From positions 248,001-312,000 of the forward strand of contig NZ_WIRE01000002.1 of assembly GCF_009601165.1 (NCBI RefSeq): a DNA stretch of 64,000 bases. The letters run 5' to 3'. The notes beneath the pieces were generated by a model. It ran no database searches and was not told where the DNA came from. It was given only the letters and a program-made list of their open reading frames with translations. This DNA comes from Alcanivorax sediminis. GTDB lineage: Bacteria; Pseudomonadota; Gammaproteobacteria; Pseudomonadales; Alcanivoracaceae. Positions 1 to 9,511 of this stretch are shown here, in pieces (the first letter of the stretch is position 1; each line of letters opens with the position of its first letter). Made by a program: the position numbers and the translations under genes.

Positions 1-1
1 C

Positions 2-352
2 GACGGCACCACCAACACCAAGGTGATCTACTTCGCCTTCGACAGCAACACCGTTCCGGCTGCTGCTTTCGAAACCCTGCGTGCTCACGCTACCTACCTG
101 AAGAACAACTCTGGCGCTAAAGTGCGTCTGGAAGGTCACGCTGACGAGCGCGGTACTCGCGAGTACAACGTTGCTCTGTCCGAGCGTCGTTCCAAGGCGG
201 TAGAGAAGTTCCTGCGCGTTCAGGGCGTATCTGCTTCCCAGATCGAAGTAGTGTCCTACGGTGAAGAGAAGCCGGCGGCTTTCGGTCACAGCGAAATGGA
301 CTGGGCCAAGAACCGTCGTGTTGAACTGAACTACACTGCTGGCCGTCCGTAA
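2..352 (+). CDS. pal: Peptidoglycan-associated lipoprotein Pal, 3' part
   Basis: Only the C-terminal ~116 residues are present; the frame is open from the window edge and the lipobox end lies outside. This is an OmpA-like peptidoglycan-binding domain: it opens with IYFAFDSN, contains the LEGHADERGTREYN segment typical of Pal, and ends with NRRVELNY. Pal is anchored in the outer membrane, binds peptidoglycan and works with TolB and TolA to constrict the outer membrane during division. The gene for CpoB, another member of the system, starts four bases after the stop, the usual Tol-Pal operon order. Confidence 0.96.
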   Translation, partial: DGTTNTKVIYFAFDSNTVPAAAFETLRAHATYLKNNSGAKVRLEGHADERGTREYNVALSERRSKAVEKFLRVQGVSASQIEVVSYGEEKPAAFGHSEMDWAKNRRVELNYTAGRP

Positions 353-355
353 GCG

Positions 356-1129
356 ATGACAGTAGTGATGACAAAACGCCTGCTCGCAGGCGTCTTGCTC
401 AGCTCCCTGGTACTCTGCGCACACGCGCAGGGTACTGGGCCGCTGGCCATTGAAGATCGCAGTACTGCTCGCAGTATGGCATCGGCCGCCGCTGGTCCTG
501 CTGAAGCCAAGGCTTCCAGCATCAGTGAAGACGGCTTGCTGATGTTGATGCAACAGCAACAACAGTTCGAGGAGCAGGTCCAGATGCTCCAGGGGCAGAT
601 TGAAGAGCTGCGCCATGAACTACAGGTAATGAAGGACGCAGAGCGCGAGCGTTACCTGGATCTGGATACCCGAATCAATACTCTGGCTGAACAAGGCGTC
701 GCCGAACAGACAGAGGGCAGTGATGCTGCAGGCCCTGCTGACCCGGAAGCGGACAAGCAGGCCTACAATGCGGCCAAGGATCATCTGGTTGGCCGAGATT
801 TCGACGCGGCGGCTAAAGCCTTCGAGGGTTACCTCAAGGACTTCCCCAATGGCCAATACCGTGGCCATGCGCATTTCTGGCTGGGTCAGGTTTACAGCAA
901 CCAGAAGACGCCCCAGAACGACAAGGCCATGGAGCAGTTCCAGGCGGTTGTCGATAATTACCCGGATCACAGCAAGGCACCGTCCAGCCTTTATACGCTG
1001 GCCGTGATGCAGGCTCGCAGTGGCAAGGTCTCGGAAGCGAAGATCAACCTGCACAAGCTGATCAAGCAATATCCGGATTCTGCCAAGGTCGGCCAGGCGA
1101 AATCCCTTCTCGACCAACTCAAAAGCTGA
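356..1129 (+). CDS. cpoB: Cell division coordinator CpoB (YbgF)
   Basis: Periplasmic protein that links TolA activity to peptidoglycan synthesis by PBP1B at the septum. A signal peptide (KRLLAGVLLSSLVLCAHA) is followed by a glutamine-rich coiled coil at about residues 60-110, which in the family forms the TolA-binding trimer, and a C-terminal TPR domain (about 130-257) with the YbgF pattern of FxxYLKDFPNGQYRGHAHFWLGQ repeats. Length (257 aa) is normal. The start at 356 directly follows pal; an in-frame ATG at 368 gives a more compact signal peptide and is equally possible. Neither has a strong Shine-Dalgarno. Confidence 0.95.
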   Translation: MTVVMTKRLLAGVLLSSLVLCAHAQGTGPLAIEDRSTARSMASAAAGPAEAKASSISEDGLLMLMQQQQQFEEQVQMLQGQIEELRHELQVMKDAERERYLDLDTRINTLAEQGVAEQTEGSDAAGPADPEADKQAYNAAKDHLVGRDFDAAAKAFEGYLKDFPNGQYRGHAHFWLGQVYSNQKTPQNDKAMEQFQAVVDNYPDHSKAPSSLYTLAVMQARSGKVSEAKINLHKLIKQYPDSAKVGQAKSLLDQLKS

Positions 1130-1230
1130 TTACCGACTACCGGCGGCACAGACGCCGGCAAAGGTGATAGAATCCGCCGCATTTCCGCCCCCGGCCGTGG
1201 TCTGCCACGGCCTGGCATCCAGGAGAGGCT

Positions 1231-1872
1231 GTGGAACTGCGTCTTACCGAAATCTTTCATTCCCTTCAGGGAGAGGCTCGCACTGTGGGCCGCCCTACGG
1301 TATTCGTGCGTCTGACAGGGTGCCCCCAGCGCTGTGTCTGGTGTGATACCGAGTATGCGTTTTCCGGGGGGGAGAAGTGGTCGCTGGATGCCATTCTTCA
1401 AGAAGTGGCCAGGTACGATGCCGGTTACGTCACGGTTACCGGCGGTGAGCCGCTGGCCCAGCCCAACTGTTTGCCGTTGCTAAGCGCACTGTGTGATCAG
1501 GGCTACGAGGTGAGCCTGGAGACCGGTGGCGCCATGGACATCAGCCTGGTGGACGAGCGAGTCTCCGTGGTCATGGATCTCAAGGCCCCAGGCTCGGCGG
1601 AGCAACACAACAACCGGCTGGAGAACATCCCGCACCTGCGGCCTCATCATCAGGTCAAATTTGTTCTCGCCGACCGCAAGGATTACGACTGGGCGCGTTT
1701 CATGCTGGATCAGCATCAACTGGCTGAACGGGTGGAAGATGTCCTGTTTTCACCGGTGCAGGGCCAGCTTCCGCCCGGCGACCTGGCAGACTGGATTGTC
1801 GCGGACCGCCTGCCGGTTCGTTTTCAGCTGCAACTGCACAAATTACTCTGGAACGATGCCCGGGGCCGCTGA
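1231..1872 (+). CDS. queE: 7-carboxy-7-deazaguanine synthase QueE
   Basis: Radical SAM enzyme converting 6-carboxytetrahydropterin to 7-carboxy-7-deazaguanine in the queuosine/preQ0 pathway. The [4Fe-4S]-binding cysteines are C31, C35 and C38 in [15 protein letters not shown], and the substrate-binding TGGEPL segment follows. The start is a GTG preceded by AGGAGAGG at 1221-1228. Length 213 aa is normal. queC follows 23 bases later, so two successive pathway steps are co-transcribed. Confidence 0.95.
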   Translation: MELRLTEIFHSLQGEARTVGRPTVFVRLTGCPQRCVWCDTEYAFSGGEKWSLDAILQEVARYDAGYVTVTGGEPLAQPNCLPLLSALCDQGYEVSLETGGAMDISLVDERVSVVMDLKAPGSAEQHNNRLENIPHLRPHHQVKFVLADRKDYDWARFMLDQHQLAERVEDVLFSPVQGQLPPGDLADWIVADRLPVRFQLQLHKLLWNDARGR

Positions 1873-1895
1873 GCCCGGCAATGAGGAGCTTCCCA

Positions 1896-2564
1896 ATGAA
1901 AAAAGCGGTCGTGCTGCTGTCCGGTGGGCTGGATTCTGCCACCTGCCTGGCCATTGCTCGTGATCGGGGCTATCAGTGCCATACCATCGCCTTTGATTAT
2001 GGTCAGCGTACCCGTGCCGAACTGGCTGCCGCAGAGCGTGTCTCCGGCGAACTGGGCGCGTTGAGCCACCGGGTGGTAGAGCTGGGTATGGGCAACATTG
2101 GTGGGTCTGCTCTCACTGATCACAGCATCGATGTGCCGGAGAATGGCGGTGACGGTATTCCGGTGACCTATGTGCCTGCCAGAAACACCGTTTTTCTGTC
2201 CCTGGCGCTGGGGCTCGCTGAAGTGCTGGACGCCGAGGCGATCTTCATTGGTGTGAACGCGGTAGATTACTCCGGCTACCCGGACTGTCGCCCCGAGTTT
2301 ATTGAGGCTTTCCAGACCATGGCGAATCTGGCCACCAAGGCGGGGGTAGAGGGCCGGCCGATAACGGTAGAGACACCCCTCATGACCCTCAGCAAGGCCA
2401 GCATCATCCAGCAGGGTGTTGCTCTGGGGTTGGACTATGGGCTGACCGTGTCCTGTTATCAGGCTGATGCCAGTGGCAATGCCTGTGGCAAGTGCGACAG
2501 CTGCCGCCTGCGGCGGCTGGGTTTTGAGGAAGCGTTGGTCAAAGATCCAACAAACTATCAATAA
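1896..2564 (+). CDS. queC: 7-cyano-7-deazaguanine synthase QueC
   Basis: ATP-dependent enzyme that turns 7-carboxy-7-deazaguanine into preQ0. The N-terminal PP-loop is SGGLDS (residues 9-14); the zinc site is the C-terminal cysteine cluster C187, C197, C200 and C203 ([14 protein letters not shown]). The ATG at 1896 is chosen because AGGAG lies seven bases upstream and the protein then begins [11 protein letters not shown] like its homologues; an in-frame ATG at 1881 would only add five residues over the ribosome-binding site. Length 222 aa is typical. Confidence 0.96.
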   Translation: MKKAVVLLSGGLDSATCLAIARDRGYQCHTIAFDYGQRTRAELAAAERVSGELGALSHRVVELGMGNIGGSALTDHSIDVPENGGDGIPVTYVPARNTVFLSLALGLAEVLDAEAIFIGVNAVDYSGYPDCRPEFIEAFQTMANLATKAGVEGRPITVETPLMTLSKASIIQQGVALGLDYGLTVSCYQADASGNACGKCDSCRLRRLGFEEALVKDPTNYQ

Positions 2565-2637
2565 AGCGGGAAAAAAATCATTTACCCCCCTTGTCAGGCG
2601 GAAATAAATCCGTATTATTTGCGCCTCCTTCGGGAGC

Positions 2638-2713
2638 GGGTCGTTAGCTCAGTTGGTAGAGCAGTTGGCTTTTAACCAATTGGTCGCTGGTTCGAATCCA
2701 GCACGACCCACCA
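2638..2713 (+). tRNA. tRNA-Lys (anticodon TTT), copy 1
   Basis: A 76-nt cloverleaf with encoded CCA. The acceptor arm GGGTCGT pairs with ACGACCC, the anticodon loop is CTTTTAA with TTT at 2671-2673, and the T-loop is TTCGAAT. It is identical over all 76 nt to the tRNA at 8959-9034, and the downstream terminators of the two copies are also related. Confidence 0.97.
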
Positions 2714-2718
2714 TATTC

Positions 2719-2748
2719 AAAAGGGCTGCCTTTCAGGCGGCCCTTTTT
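2719..2748 (+). terminator. Rho-independent terminator after tRNA-Lys copy 1
   Basis: The stem GGGCTGCC / GGCGGCCC (one G-T wobble) is followed by a run of five T, six bases after the tRNA CCA end. Confidence 0.85.
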
Positions 2749-2795
2749 CGTTTCCGGCGTGCGCTTCCCTTCGTCATGCTTTCCCTGCCAGATTG

Positions 2796-3455
2796 TTAGC
2801 TGGAAACTGCCAGCTGCAAGCGGCTATGTACCTGGTTTTTCCTGTAGATGCGCTGCAGATGGGTTTTCACCGTCTTGTCGCTGATGTTGAGCTCCCGGGC
2901 AATTTCCTTGTTGCTGAGCCCGGAGCACAGGTGCTCAACGATCTCTTGCTCCCTGGGCGTCAGCTCCTCCAGTTCGGTTTGATGAGATGCGGGTTTGGCT
3001 GCCATGGGCAGGGCACGGGTAAAAGCGTCGGAAAGCAGCTTCCGGGATGACCAGATCTCGCCCGCCGCAATTTGTATGACTGCCTGAGCGATCGTCTCCA
3101 CCGTACTTGCATGAGGGATAAACCCCCGGACGCCAATGCGCAGAGAGTTGATGGCGAGGTTGTCCTCGATCCTCGGGGAGTGCAGAGCGACTTTGGCGGT
3201 TGTGCTGCTCACCAGATCAATCAGCAGTTCCAGTGAAAGGCTGCGGGGATCTTCTTCGTGCACCACCGCCACCTGGATTTGTGGGTCATGCAGTAACCGG
3301 CCCGCCAGGCAAAGAGTAGTCACCCCGATCAATTCGATGCGGGGATGATGGTCGAGTGCCTGTCGAATGATGTGAAGATTTCCCTTCCTTGCGTTTTGCT
3401 CACCACTCAGGCAGATAAGCAGCACCCTGATGGGGGTAATCTGGCTCTCATCCAT
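2796..3455 (-). CDS. LuxR/NarL-family response-regulator-like transcription factor
   Basis: DNA-binding regulator of 219 aa. The C-terminal LuxR helix-turn-helix is clear (LTPREQEIVEHL, then SNKEIARELNISDKTVKTHL, then the IYRKNQVHSRLQL end). The N-terminal ~130 residues resemble a receiver domain in length and spacing, but the strand where a phosphorylatable Asp is expected reads QVAVVHEEDPRS without the usual DxxMP pattern, so it may be a pseudo-receiver. The ATG at 3455 is chosen because the product then starts at the domain boundary; the frame is open for 70 more codons of low-complexity, non-homologous-looking sequence. No histidine kinase is adjacent. It lies upstream of, and divergent from, the secreted protease at 4320, which it may control (inference). 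Confidence 0.85.
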   Translation of the reverse strand: MDESQITPIRVLLICLSGEQNARKGNLHIIRQALDHHPRIELIGVTTLCLAGRLLHDPQIQVAVVHEEDPRSLSLELLIDLVSSTTAKVALHSPRIEDNLAINSLRIGVRGFIPHASTVETIAQAVIQIAAGEIWSSRKLLSDAFTRALPMAAKPASHQTELEELTPREQEIVEHLCSGLSNKEIARELNISDKTVKTHLQRIYRKNQVHSRLQLAVSS

Positions 3456-4319
3456 GGTTTGGTCCCGTTCCCTTTGTCTGTCTTTATGCAATGTCCATTC
3501 GCAATGACAGCAATGAATATAGTAGGGGATTTGTTTTGGGGTGTCTTGATCGGGAGCGTTATTAAATACCCTGATGCGCTGAATGGTATTTCTTTTAAAT
3601 TTTTTTATGTCGCATTTTTCAATAGGAATAAGGGTCGGAGAAATGTCTCGCTTGTGGTGCTTCATTACGGGGAAGTCAGATTTTAATAACGCAGTGATCT
3701 AAGTCGAACAGAAATGTCATTTTGACAGGTGGGGGCAAGTAAGGATCGAATGAATGGAAATACTAGAAACGGTAAAGAGTGTCTAAATAGCGGTTAATAG
3801 AGTGTAAAGAGTAGCGCTGGCAATTCCTGTTGCGATTGATGTATGGCTCGCAGGTATAGAATGTTCATAACCCTATGTTGTGAGCTTGTGAGCGTGTTCT
3901 CAGGTTTTGCTATCAGCGAGTTCCTGGCGTAGAGAATGGTCTTATTGTTTTACAGTGAATGATATATTTCCCGCCGCTATTAACTAGTCTTTTATTGTTC
4001 AGTTTTCTTCTTTGGTGATGGATCTTGCTGCTGTGTGGCATTCGGTAAATCGGGTGGTGTGTTTTTAATAATCCCTTCGGTTGTTAATAAAATTTCATTT
4101 CATTCGTCGGTGTTTTGGACCAGATCGGGCTGGCACTGTGAACTGCAGCGCAGGCTGGTGTTTTGTTGCTGGTGACTGCTCAGAATGTGTGCGATTTTTA
4201 TCTAGTTAAAAATCATTAGATGAAAACTAATTCTATTTTCTCTCGTTGCTCATGCTGCATGAGCGAACAGGTACTGCTGCGGCCTTTTTGCCGCTAAGGA
4301 ATGATATTCGGAGTGGTTT
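3456..4319. other. Long AT-rich intergenic region between divergent genes
   Basis: About 860 bases without a credible gene and visibly richer in A+T than its neighbours. It must hold the promoters of the divergent regulator (minus) and protease (plus). I see no convincing repeat, terminator or RNA gene. The low GC fits acquired or regulator-bound DNA. Confidence 0.5.
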
Positions 4320-6602
4320 GTGCATATTCTCACTAAAGTTCTCTCTCATACGTTGTCCTCTGATTCTGGTCTGGGCCGTGCCTGCCTCGCAGGGCTGTTT
4401 GTCGTTAGCTGCCTGTTGCCGCAAGCTGCCCTGGCTTCCGGTAGCCACTCACAGGTGGTTGAACTTACCCAGCAGCTGGAGTCGTTGCTGAAGGACACGT
4501 CGGAGGGGAATGAGGTCGCGTTGTCAGCCATCCAGCGGGTTGTTTTGTCACGCAGTGAGTCTCTCAAGCGGCTGATGCGCGAGTCGCCGGCCGATGTGGC
4601 GCAGTTTCAGCTTCCCGCAGCCCTGCGAGATCGGTTGCCCATGTCATTCTCGGAAAGTGTGGAAGCCCCATTCTCGCAATCCGGTGAGCTTGAAGTGGTG
4701 TTCAGGGATGAGGAAAGCGGCAAGGCACAGCTTCACTATTACCTGAAAACATCACATCAACGTCTGGAAATCCTTTTAACTGATCCCCGTCCGGGGTTGC
4801 GAACCGGTATGCAAGTGCATGCTGTGGGCACTTCGCTGGATAACCTGCTGGCGATCTCTTCCGGGGCTGATCTTGAGGTTTTGGCCTATGGCGGCACGGC
4901 CGACGGTTCGGCTTCTGGCTCTTCCGGCCTGACAGGAGCCATGGGGGCGCAACAGGTTGCGGTACTGATGGTTAACTTCACTAGTCAGCCGGAGGTGCCG
5001 TGGACTGCGCAACAGGTCGAGGAGGCGGTCTTTTTCCAGGCGAATGACTTCATCCGTGAAAATGCCTATGGCCAGACCTGGCTGGAAGGTGATGTGTTTG
5101 GCTGGTTTACCCTGAACGTGGATCCTGCGGGCTGCCCGAGCAGTGATATTGCGGTGGCGGGCAAGCAGGCGGCGAGTGAAGCAGGGATTGATCTCTCCAC
5201 CTACACCAGGATCGTGTTTGCCTTCCCGGACACTGGTTGCTCCTATTCCGGCGAAGCGACCGTGGGGGGCTCACCTTCCTATGCGTGGTTTGATGGCACG
5301 ATCACTAACGCAGGTGTGGTCAGCCATGAGTTGGGGCATAACCTGGGCCTGTATCATGCCCATTCGCTGGATTGTGGTGCGGATGTCCTGAACTCAAGCT
5401 GTACCGTCTTTGAATACGGAGATGTTCTGGATCGCATGGGGACGGCCACGGCCGGCCATTACAATGCTTACCAGAAGAGCCGCCTGGGGTGGGTGGGGGA
5501 GTTTTCCAGTGCGGAGCTGCTGTCTCCAACCGTGTCTGGTACTTACACCATTGAGAGCTTGAGCAGCCAGAATGCTGGCGCCAAGGCACTCCGATTCCCT
5601 CGCTCAGTCGATCCGGCTACCGGCAACACAGAATGGTTCTATGTTGAATATCGCGATGGCACTGGCGCAGATGGCTTTCTTGCGGGTAGCCGTTATGAGC
5701 CCACGGTCAGTGGTGGTGTCGTGGTTCATGTTGGCGAAGATGCTGATCCCAACAGCAGTGGCCTGCTGGACATGACGCCCAATAGTCAGAAATACGACAT
5801 GGACGATTTTGCGCTGGCATTTGGCAGCAGTTTTACCGATTCCGTTTCGGGCATCACGATTTCCGTAAGTCAAAGTGCGGCGGGGCAGGCCCTGGTACAA
5901 CTGGATCTTGGCGATGGTGATTCAAACGTTTGCCAGTCCGCGACGCCATCTTTACAGGTGCTGTCTGCATCCACCTCTGCAGCCGTTACCGCAGGCACCG
6001 CAGTGGACTACCGCTTCGCCGTCACAAATGAGGATGGCGCCGCGTGCCCCGGTGCCAATATTTCTCTTGTTGCAGAGGCGCTTGCCGATTGGGATGCCGT
6101 GTTTGCCGAGCCGGTATTAATGCTGGCGCCAGGGGAGCGGCAAGAGGTGATACTGACGGTTGTTTCAGCAGCGTCTTCAACGGCTGGCTATTACGATATT
6201 AATGTGAAGGCCCAACACGAAAGCGGAACACTGTCGGCCAGCCAGGTGACCTATGTCATCGAGGCTCCTTCCCAGCAGAGCGATGTGCAGGCGCCTACCC
6301 AGCCTTTGTCGTTGGCAGTCAATGTGGGGCGCAGGAAAGCGGATCTGTCCTGGCAGCCCAGTTCCGATAATGTGGCGGTGGCAGGTTACCGGGTATGGCG
6401 CAACGGCATGCTGATTGCGGATACCAGCACCAACAGTTACAGCGACTTCGATTATCAGAAAGGTATGGACTATCAGTATCAGGTAGAAGCCTACGATGCT
6501 GCGGGCAATCTTTCCGTTCCCAGTGAAATCGTTTCCACCACCGATACCAGCACAACGACTTCGGGAGGGGGCAGTAAGGGCGGAGGCAAGGGAAAGAAAT
6601 AA
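4320..6602 (+). CDS. Secreted zinc metalloprotease (gametolysin/M11-like) with C-terminal fibronectin III domain
   Basis: A 760-aa exported protein. The GTG start at 4320 has GGAG at 4310-4313. A long signal peptide with hydrophobic stretch GLFVVSCLLPQAALA is followed by a propeptide-like region. The catalytic zinc motif HELGHNLGLYH is at residues 336-346 (HExxHxxGxxH, metzincin type), with the downstream DRMG (V..DRMGTAT) as likely Met-turn, as in gametolysin-type peptidases. After about residue 540 there is an Ig-like/NEW3-type segment and then an FN3-like domain (PTQPLSLAVNVGRRKADLSW) ending in a Gly/Lys-rich tail. Probable role: extracellular degradation of protein or glycoprotein. Substrate unknown. 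Confidence 0.85.
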   Translation: MHILTKVLSHTLSSDSGLGRACLAGLFVVSCLLPQAALASGSHSQVVELTQQLESLLKDTSEGNEVALSAIQRVVLSRSESLKRLMRESPADVAQFQLPAALRDRLPMSFSESVEAPFSQSGELEVVFRDEESGKAQLHYYLKTSHQRLEILLTDPRPGLRTGMQVHAVGTSLDNLLAISSGADLEVLAYGGTADGSASGSSGLTGAMGAQQVAVLMVNFTSQPEVPWTAQQVEEAVFFQANDFIRENAYGQTWLEGDVFGWFTLNVDPAGCPSSDIAVAGKQAASEAGIDLSTYTRIVFAFPDTGCSYSGEATVGGSPSYAWFDGTITNAGVVSHELGHNLGLYHAHSLDCGADVLNSSCTVFEYGDVLDRMGTATAGHYNAYQKSRLGWVGEFSSAELLSPTVSGTYTIESLSSQNAGAKALRFPRSVDPATGNTEWFYVEYRDGTGADGFLAGSRYEPTVSGGVVVHVGEDADPNSSGLLDMTPNSQKYDMDDFALAFGSSFTDSVSGITISVSQSAAGQALVQLDLGDGDSNVCQSATPSLQVLSASTSAAVTAGTAVDYRFAVTNEDGAACPGANISLVAEALADWDAVFAEPVLMLAPGERQEVILTVVSAASSTAGYYDINVKAQHESGTLSASQVTYVIEAPSQQSDVQAPTQPLSLAVNVGRRKADLSWQPSSDNVAVAGYRVWRNGMLIADTSTNSYSDFDYQKGMDYQYQVEAYDAAGNLSVPSEIVSTTDTSTTTSGGGSKGGGKGKK

Positions 6603-6641
6603 CCCGTACTTCAATCCGTCTTGATGTATCAGCATTACCTG

Positions 6642-6670
6642 ACCAGCCTGTTCACAGGCTGGTTTTTTTT
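6642..6670 (+). terminator. Rho-independent terminator after the metalloprotease
   Basis: A perfect stem ACCAGCCTG / CAGGCTGGT with TTCA loop, followed by eight T. Separates the protease from the next secreted-protein gene. Confidence 0.92.
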
Positions 6671-6995
6671 GCCTCGGGTTTTGGCCAAGGCGCTTGCTTC
6701 CATAATGACGTGTCTTCTTTTCGAGTCGATGAACGAACCGGTCAATGTTGGCTCCGGGTACTCCAAAAGGGGTAATCGCGTACTCCTTCCTGTGTATTGT
6801 CGCCCTTCGGCACAGGCCTAGAATGAATAGAGCCCCCCGAGGCACAGGGTGTTTTTGTCACAAGATTGAATCAGGAATTCCTGCAGCAATGTGAAAGGAA
6901 GGGGTATCCCTTTGCCAAAAGGAAACGTGTTGTTGCAACAGGAAGGGAAATAAATCCAGGAATGGATTTAACAAGGATTCAGGAGGAATCACGTC

Positions 6996-8804
6996 ATGGA
7001 AACCAAGCGGATATGGAGGAGGGCAGGCAGCGTGTTCGCCACGTTGCTGCTCTTGTGTATGTGGCTGCCGGCACAGGCTGTGGATGGTGGACCGTTTGAA
7101 CTGGATGGCGATGCAGTGGAGAGCAGCGCCGATGATTGGGAAACACTGTTTGATGGCTCGCCCAATTCAGCAACGTCGTTCACCGGCATTGTGTCTGACA
7201 GTGTTGCTGAAGACGGGCAGGATGATTTCTTTACGGGAGGAGGTTCCAAAACGCCAAATCTCATTTCTGACTGGAAGTACAAGACCGCGCCTCCTTCCGA
7301 GCCACCCGACAAGAACAATATCAGTCATGCCTATGCGGCCAACTACATCGTGGCGACCAAGCAGGTGGTCTACTTTGGTGCTGACTTGCTGGCCACCAAT
7401 GGTGATGCAGAGTTGGCGTTCTGGTTTTTCCAGAACAAGATCACTCAACAAAACGGCTCTTTCGATGGAGAGCATGCCAATGGTGATGTGTATGTTGCAG
7501 TGAAATTTTCCAACGGTGGTACCCAGGCCAACATTGCCGTGTTTGAGTGGGATGACACCTGTACAAAACCCCCGGGCAACGGACCCTTCCCGGCGGGTGG
7601 CTGTGCGGCAGACAATCTGCGAGTGATTGTTGAAGAGGGGCCTGCGACCTGCGGTGGGGGCGGCGGTGATGTGGCCTGCGCCATTTCCAATGCCACCAGC
7701 GAAGAGCCATCCCCGTGGCCCTATGAGCCCAAGTCCGGCACGTCCGGATTGTTCCCCCCTACCGCTTTCTTTGAAGGTGGAATCAACATCTTTGACATCT
7801 TCGGGGAGAACAAGTGTTTTGCCAGCTTCATGGCAACCTCAGGCGCATCCACCTCATTTACCTCAACGGCAAAAGACTTTGTGTTGGATGACTTTGATGT
7901 GTGCTCTGTCGCGGCCAGCAAAACCTGCGTCAATGACAGCCAGGATGATGATGCGCCAATGGCTATTACCTATAACGTGCGTGGTTGTGCCATCAACGAT
8001 GGTGGTGGTGCCATCAATGTCACCTCACTGACCAATGCTATTGGTGGTGGAGCAATCTATGATCCGATGCCCAGCTGGTATATCCCGGCAGCGGGCTTTG
8101 ATCCGAGCACGGACTGCGCAGATCCCATCGCGTTGAAAACGGCCACTCAGACCGGCGCGCCCCTGGGAGACCCATCCAGCTACAATTTGCAGGCAGGCGA
8201 TGCTCTCGTTTACCAGTTCCTGGAAACCACTGAGGTGAATGGGGCCCAGGATGAAGTCTTTGTTGATGCTGAAGGCACTGATGGTGCGCCGATTGATGAG
8301 GCTTCTGCCACAGCAACCTGCCCACTGCGTACCTTCGATACCGAGCTCACAGTGACCAAGAACTGTCAGGCCGACCTGGAGAGTAATGGCAGTAATTTGC
8401 TGGTCAAGATCAACTTTGGCGGCACGGTGTGCAATAACGGTGAAGTGGCGCTGACTGCGTTGATTCTCACCGACTCTCCAATGGCAGATTACATCACCCT
8501 GGATCCTGGTGATGTGCATCAAGATCCGGATGACACGCTCGGTGTGGGCGACTGCGTGAGTTATGAAGGGTATTACTACCCGAGCACAATCCCGACCGGT
8601 GATGTCTGCCCGTTCATGGATACTGTGACAGCGTCAGCCATGGCACCGATTAACAGTGCCCCGCCACAGGGAAGTGAAACAAGTTGTGTGCAGGTCAGCG
8701 GCGGGTTTGAGTGTTCCGCTACATCACCGGGCACCACTTGTGATCTGAGGGTGGTGGATGGCGACAATGACTGCAGCACTGGCCTCAATTCAGACAGTGA
8801 TTGA
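6996..8804 (+). CDS. Large secreted protein of unknown function
   Basis: A 602-aa protein not recognised as a named family. It has a clear signal peptide (RAGSVFATLLLLCMWLPAQA), then an acidic, Asn/Asp/Gly-rich ectodomain with many paired cysteines. Around residues 420-560 it has the look of a DUF11-type surface domain (LTVTKNCQADLESNGSNLL, TALILTDSPM). The start is supported by AGGAGG about ten bases upstream. It is flanked by its own terminators and so is a single-gene unit. The low lysine and high acidic content suit an extracellular protein in a saline habitat. Possible role as a surface or matrix protein is inference only. Confidence 0.75.
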   Translation: METKRIWRRAGSVFATLLLLCMWLPAQAVDGGPFELDGDAVESSADDWETLFDGSPNSATSFTGIVSDSVAEDGQDDFFTGGGSKTPNLISDWKYKTAPPSEPPDKNNISHAYAANYIVATKQVVYFGADLLATNGDAELAFWFFQNKITQQNGSFDGEHANGDVYVAVKFSNGGTQANIAVFEWDDTCTKPPGNGPFPAGGCAADNLRVIVEEGPATCGGGGGDVACAISNATSEEPSPWPYEPKSGTSGLFPPTAFFEGGINIFDIFGENKCFASFMATSGASTSFTSTAKDFVLDDFDVCSVAASKTCVNDSQDDDAPMAITYNVRGCAINDGGGAINVTSLTNAIGGGAIYDPMPSWYIPAAGFDPSTDCADPIALKTATQTGAPLGDPSSYNLQAGDALVYQFLETTEVNGAQDEVFVDAEGTDGAPIDEASATATCPLRTFDTELTVTKNCQADLESNGSNLLVKINFGGTVCNNGEVALTALILTDSPMADYITLDPGDVHQDPDDTLGVGDCVSYEGYYYPSTIPTGDVCPFMDTVTASAMAPINSAPPQGSETSCVQVSGGFECSATSPGTTCDLRVVDGDNDCSTGLNSDSD

Positions 8805-8829
8805 TACGCTGACAGGAGGGTAAACAGTA

Positions 8830-8857
8830 GGGGCAATGCGCAGCATTGCCCCTTTTT
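8830..8857 (+). terminator. Rho-independent terminator after the secreted protein gene
   Basis: The stem GGGGCAATGC / GCATTGCCCC with a three-base loop is followed by five T. Confidence 0.92.
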
Positions 8858-8958
8858 ATTGGCGTGAAGCCTGCCGGGAGTGGTCTCTGGTCTGGATCAC
8901 GATCGGTTATCACGGTACTGATTGTGTTTTTCCGGAAAATCATTAAGATGTGCCGCTC

Positions 8959-9034
8959 GGGTCGTTAGCTCAGTTGGTAGAGCAGTTGGCTTTTAACCAA
9001 TTGGTCGCTGGTTCGAATCCAGCACGACCCACCA
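8959..9034 (+). tRNA. tRNA-Lys (anticodon TTT), copy 2
   Basis: Identical over 76 nt to the tRNA-Lys at 2638-2713, with encoded CCA. It is followed by a related terminator, so the duplication covered the tRNA and its terminator. Confidence 0.97.
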
Positions 9035-9040
9035 TCTTCG

Positions 9041-9069
9041 AAAAGGCTGCCTTCATGGCGGCCTTTTTT
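9041..9069 (+). terminator. Rho-independent terminator after tRNA-Lys copy 2
   Basis: AAGGCTGCC / GGCGGCCTT stem followed by seven T; same design as the terminator at 2719-2748. Confidence 0.85.
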
Positions 9070-9085
9070 TGTGGCCAGAGACCTG

Positions 9086-9385
9086 TCATGTCGTCTGGCG
9101 AGTCACCAGCTTCCCATCCTTCTCATAAAGCTCGATAACTTCCGAGGCCTTCTTGACCAGGTTCTGTGCAGTCTGGGCCATCACCTTGTTATCAAAGCGG
9201 TGGGCGGCACCCGCGTAGGCAACCCAGTTGTTTTTCCGGCCAGGGTTAAGCTTCTTGCAGGCGACCAGAAAGGCATGCTTCTGCTTGCTGTAGAGCAGGT
9301 AGCCGAGAAATTGGCTGGGAGTGTCACGGTGGCCGTTGGTGGGGTAAATAGGTACGAGGTTGCGGATCAGTTGGCCATTTTCCAT
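9086..9385 (-). CDS. Small conserved-looking protein of unknown function
   Basis: A 99-aa soluble basic protein (MENGQLIRNLVPIYPTNGHR...). No family recognised, no signal peptide or membrane segment. The start at 9385 is supported by AAGGAG about seven bases upstream, and the composition is that of a normal protein. It is transcribed towards tRNA-Lys copy 2. Confidence 0.7.
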   Translation of the reverse strand: MENGQLIRNLVPIYPTNGHRDTPSQFLGYLLYSKQKHAFLVACKKLNPGRKNNWVAYAGAAHRFDNKVMAQTAQNLVKKASEVIELYEKDGKLVTRQTT

Positions 9386-9511
9386 GGGGCTCTCCTTGGC
9401 GCGCTCTTGATTCTCGCAGCCGTGTGGCTGGCGAGAAATGAATCATATTCACACAAGGGGCTGTTCCTGACAATTAGCCCAAAGTGGTGTGGCCAGACAG
9501 GCGGAACGCAG

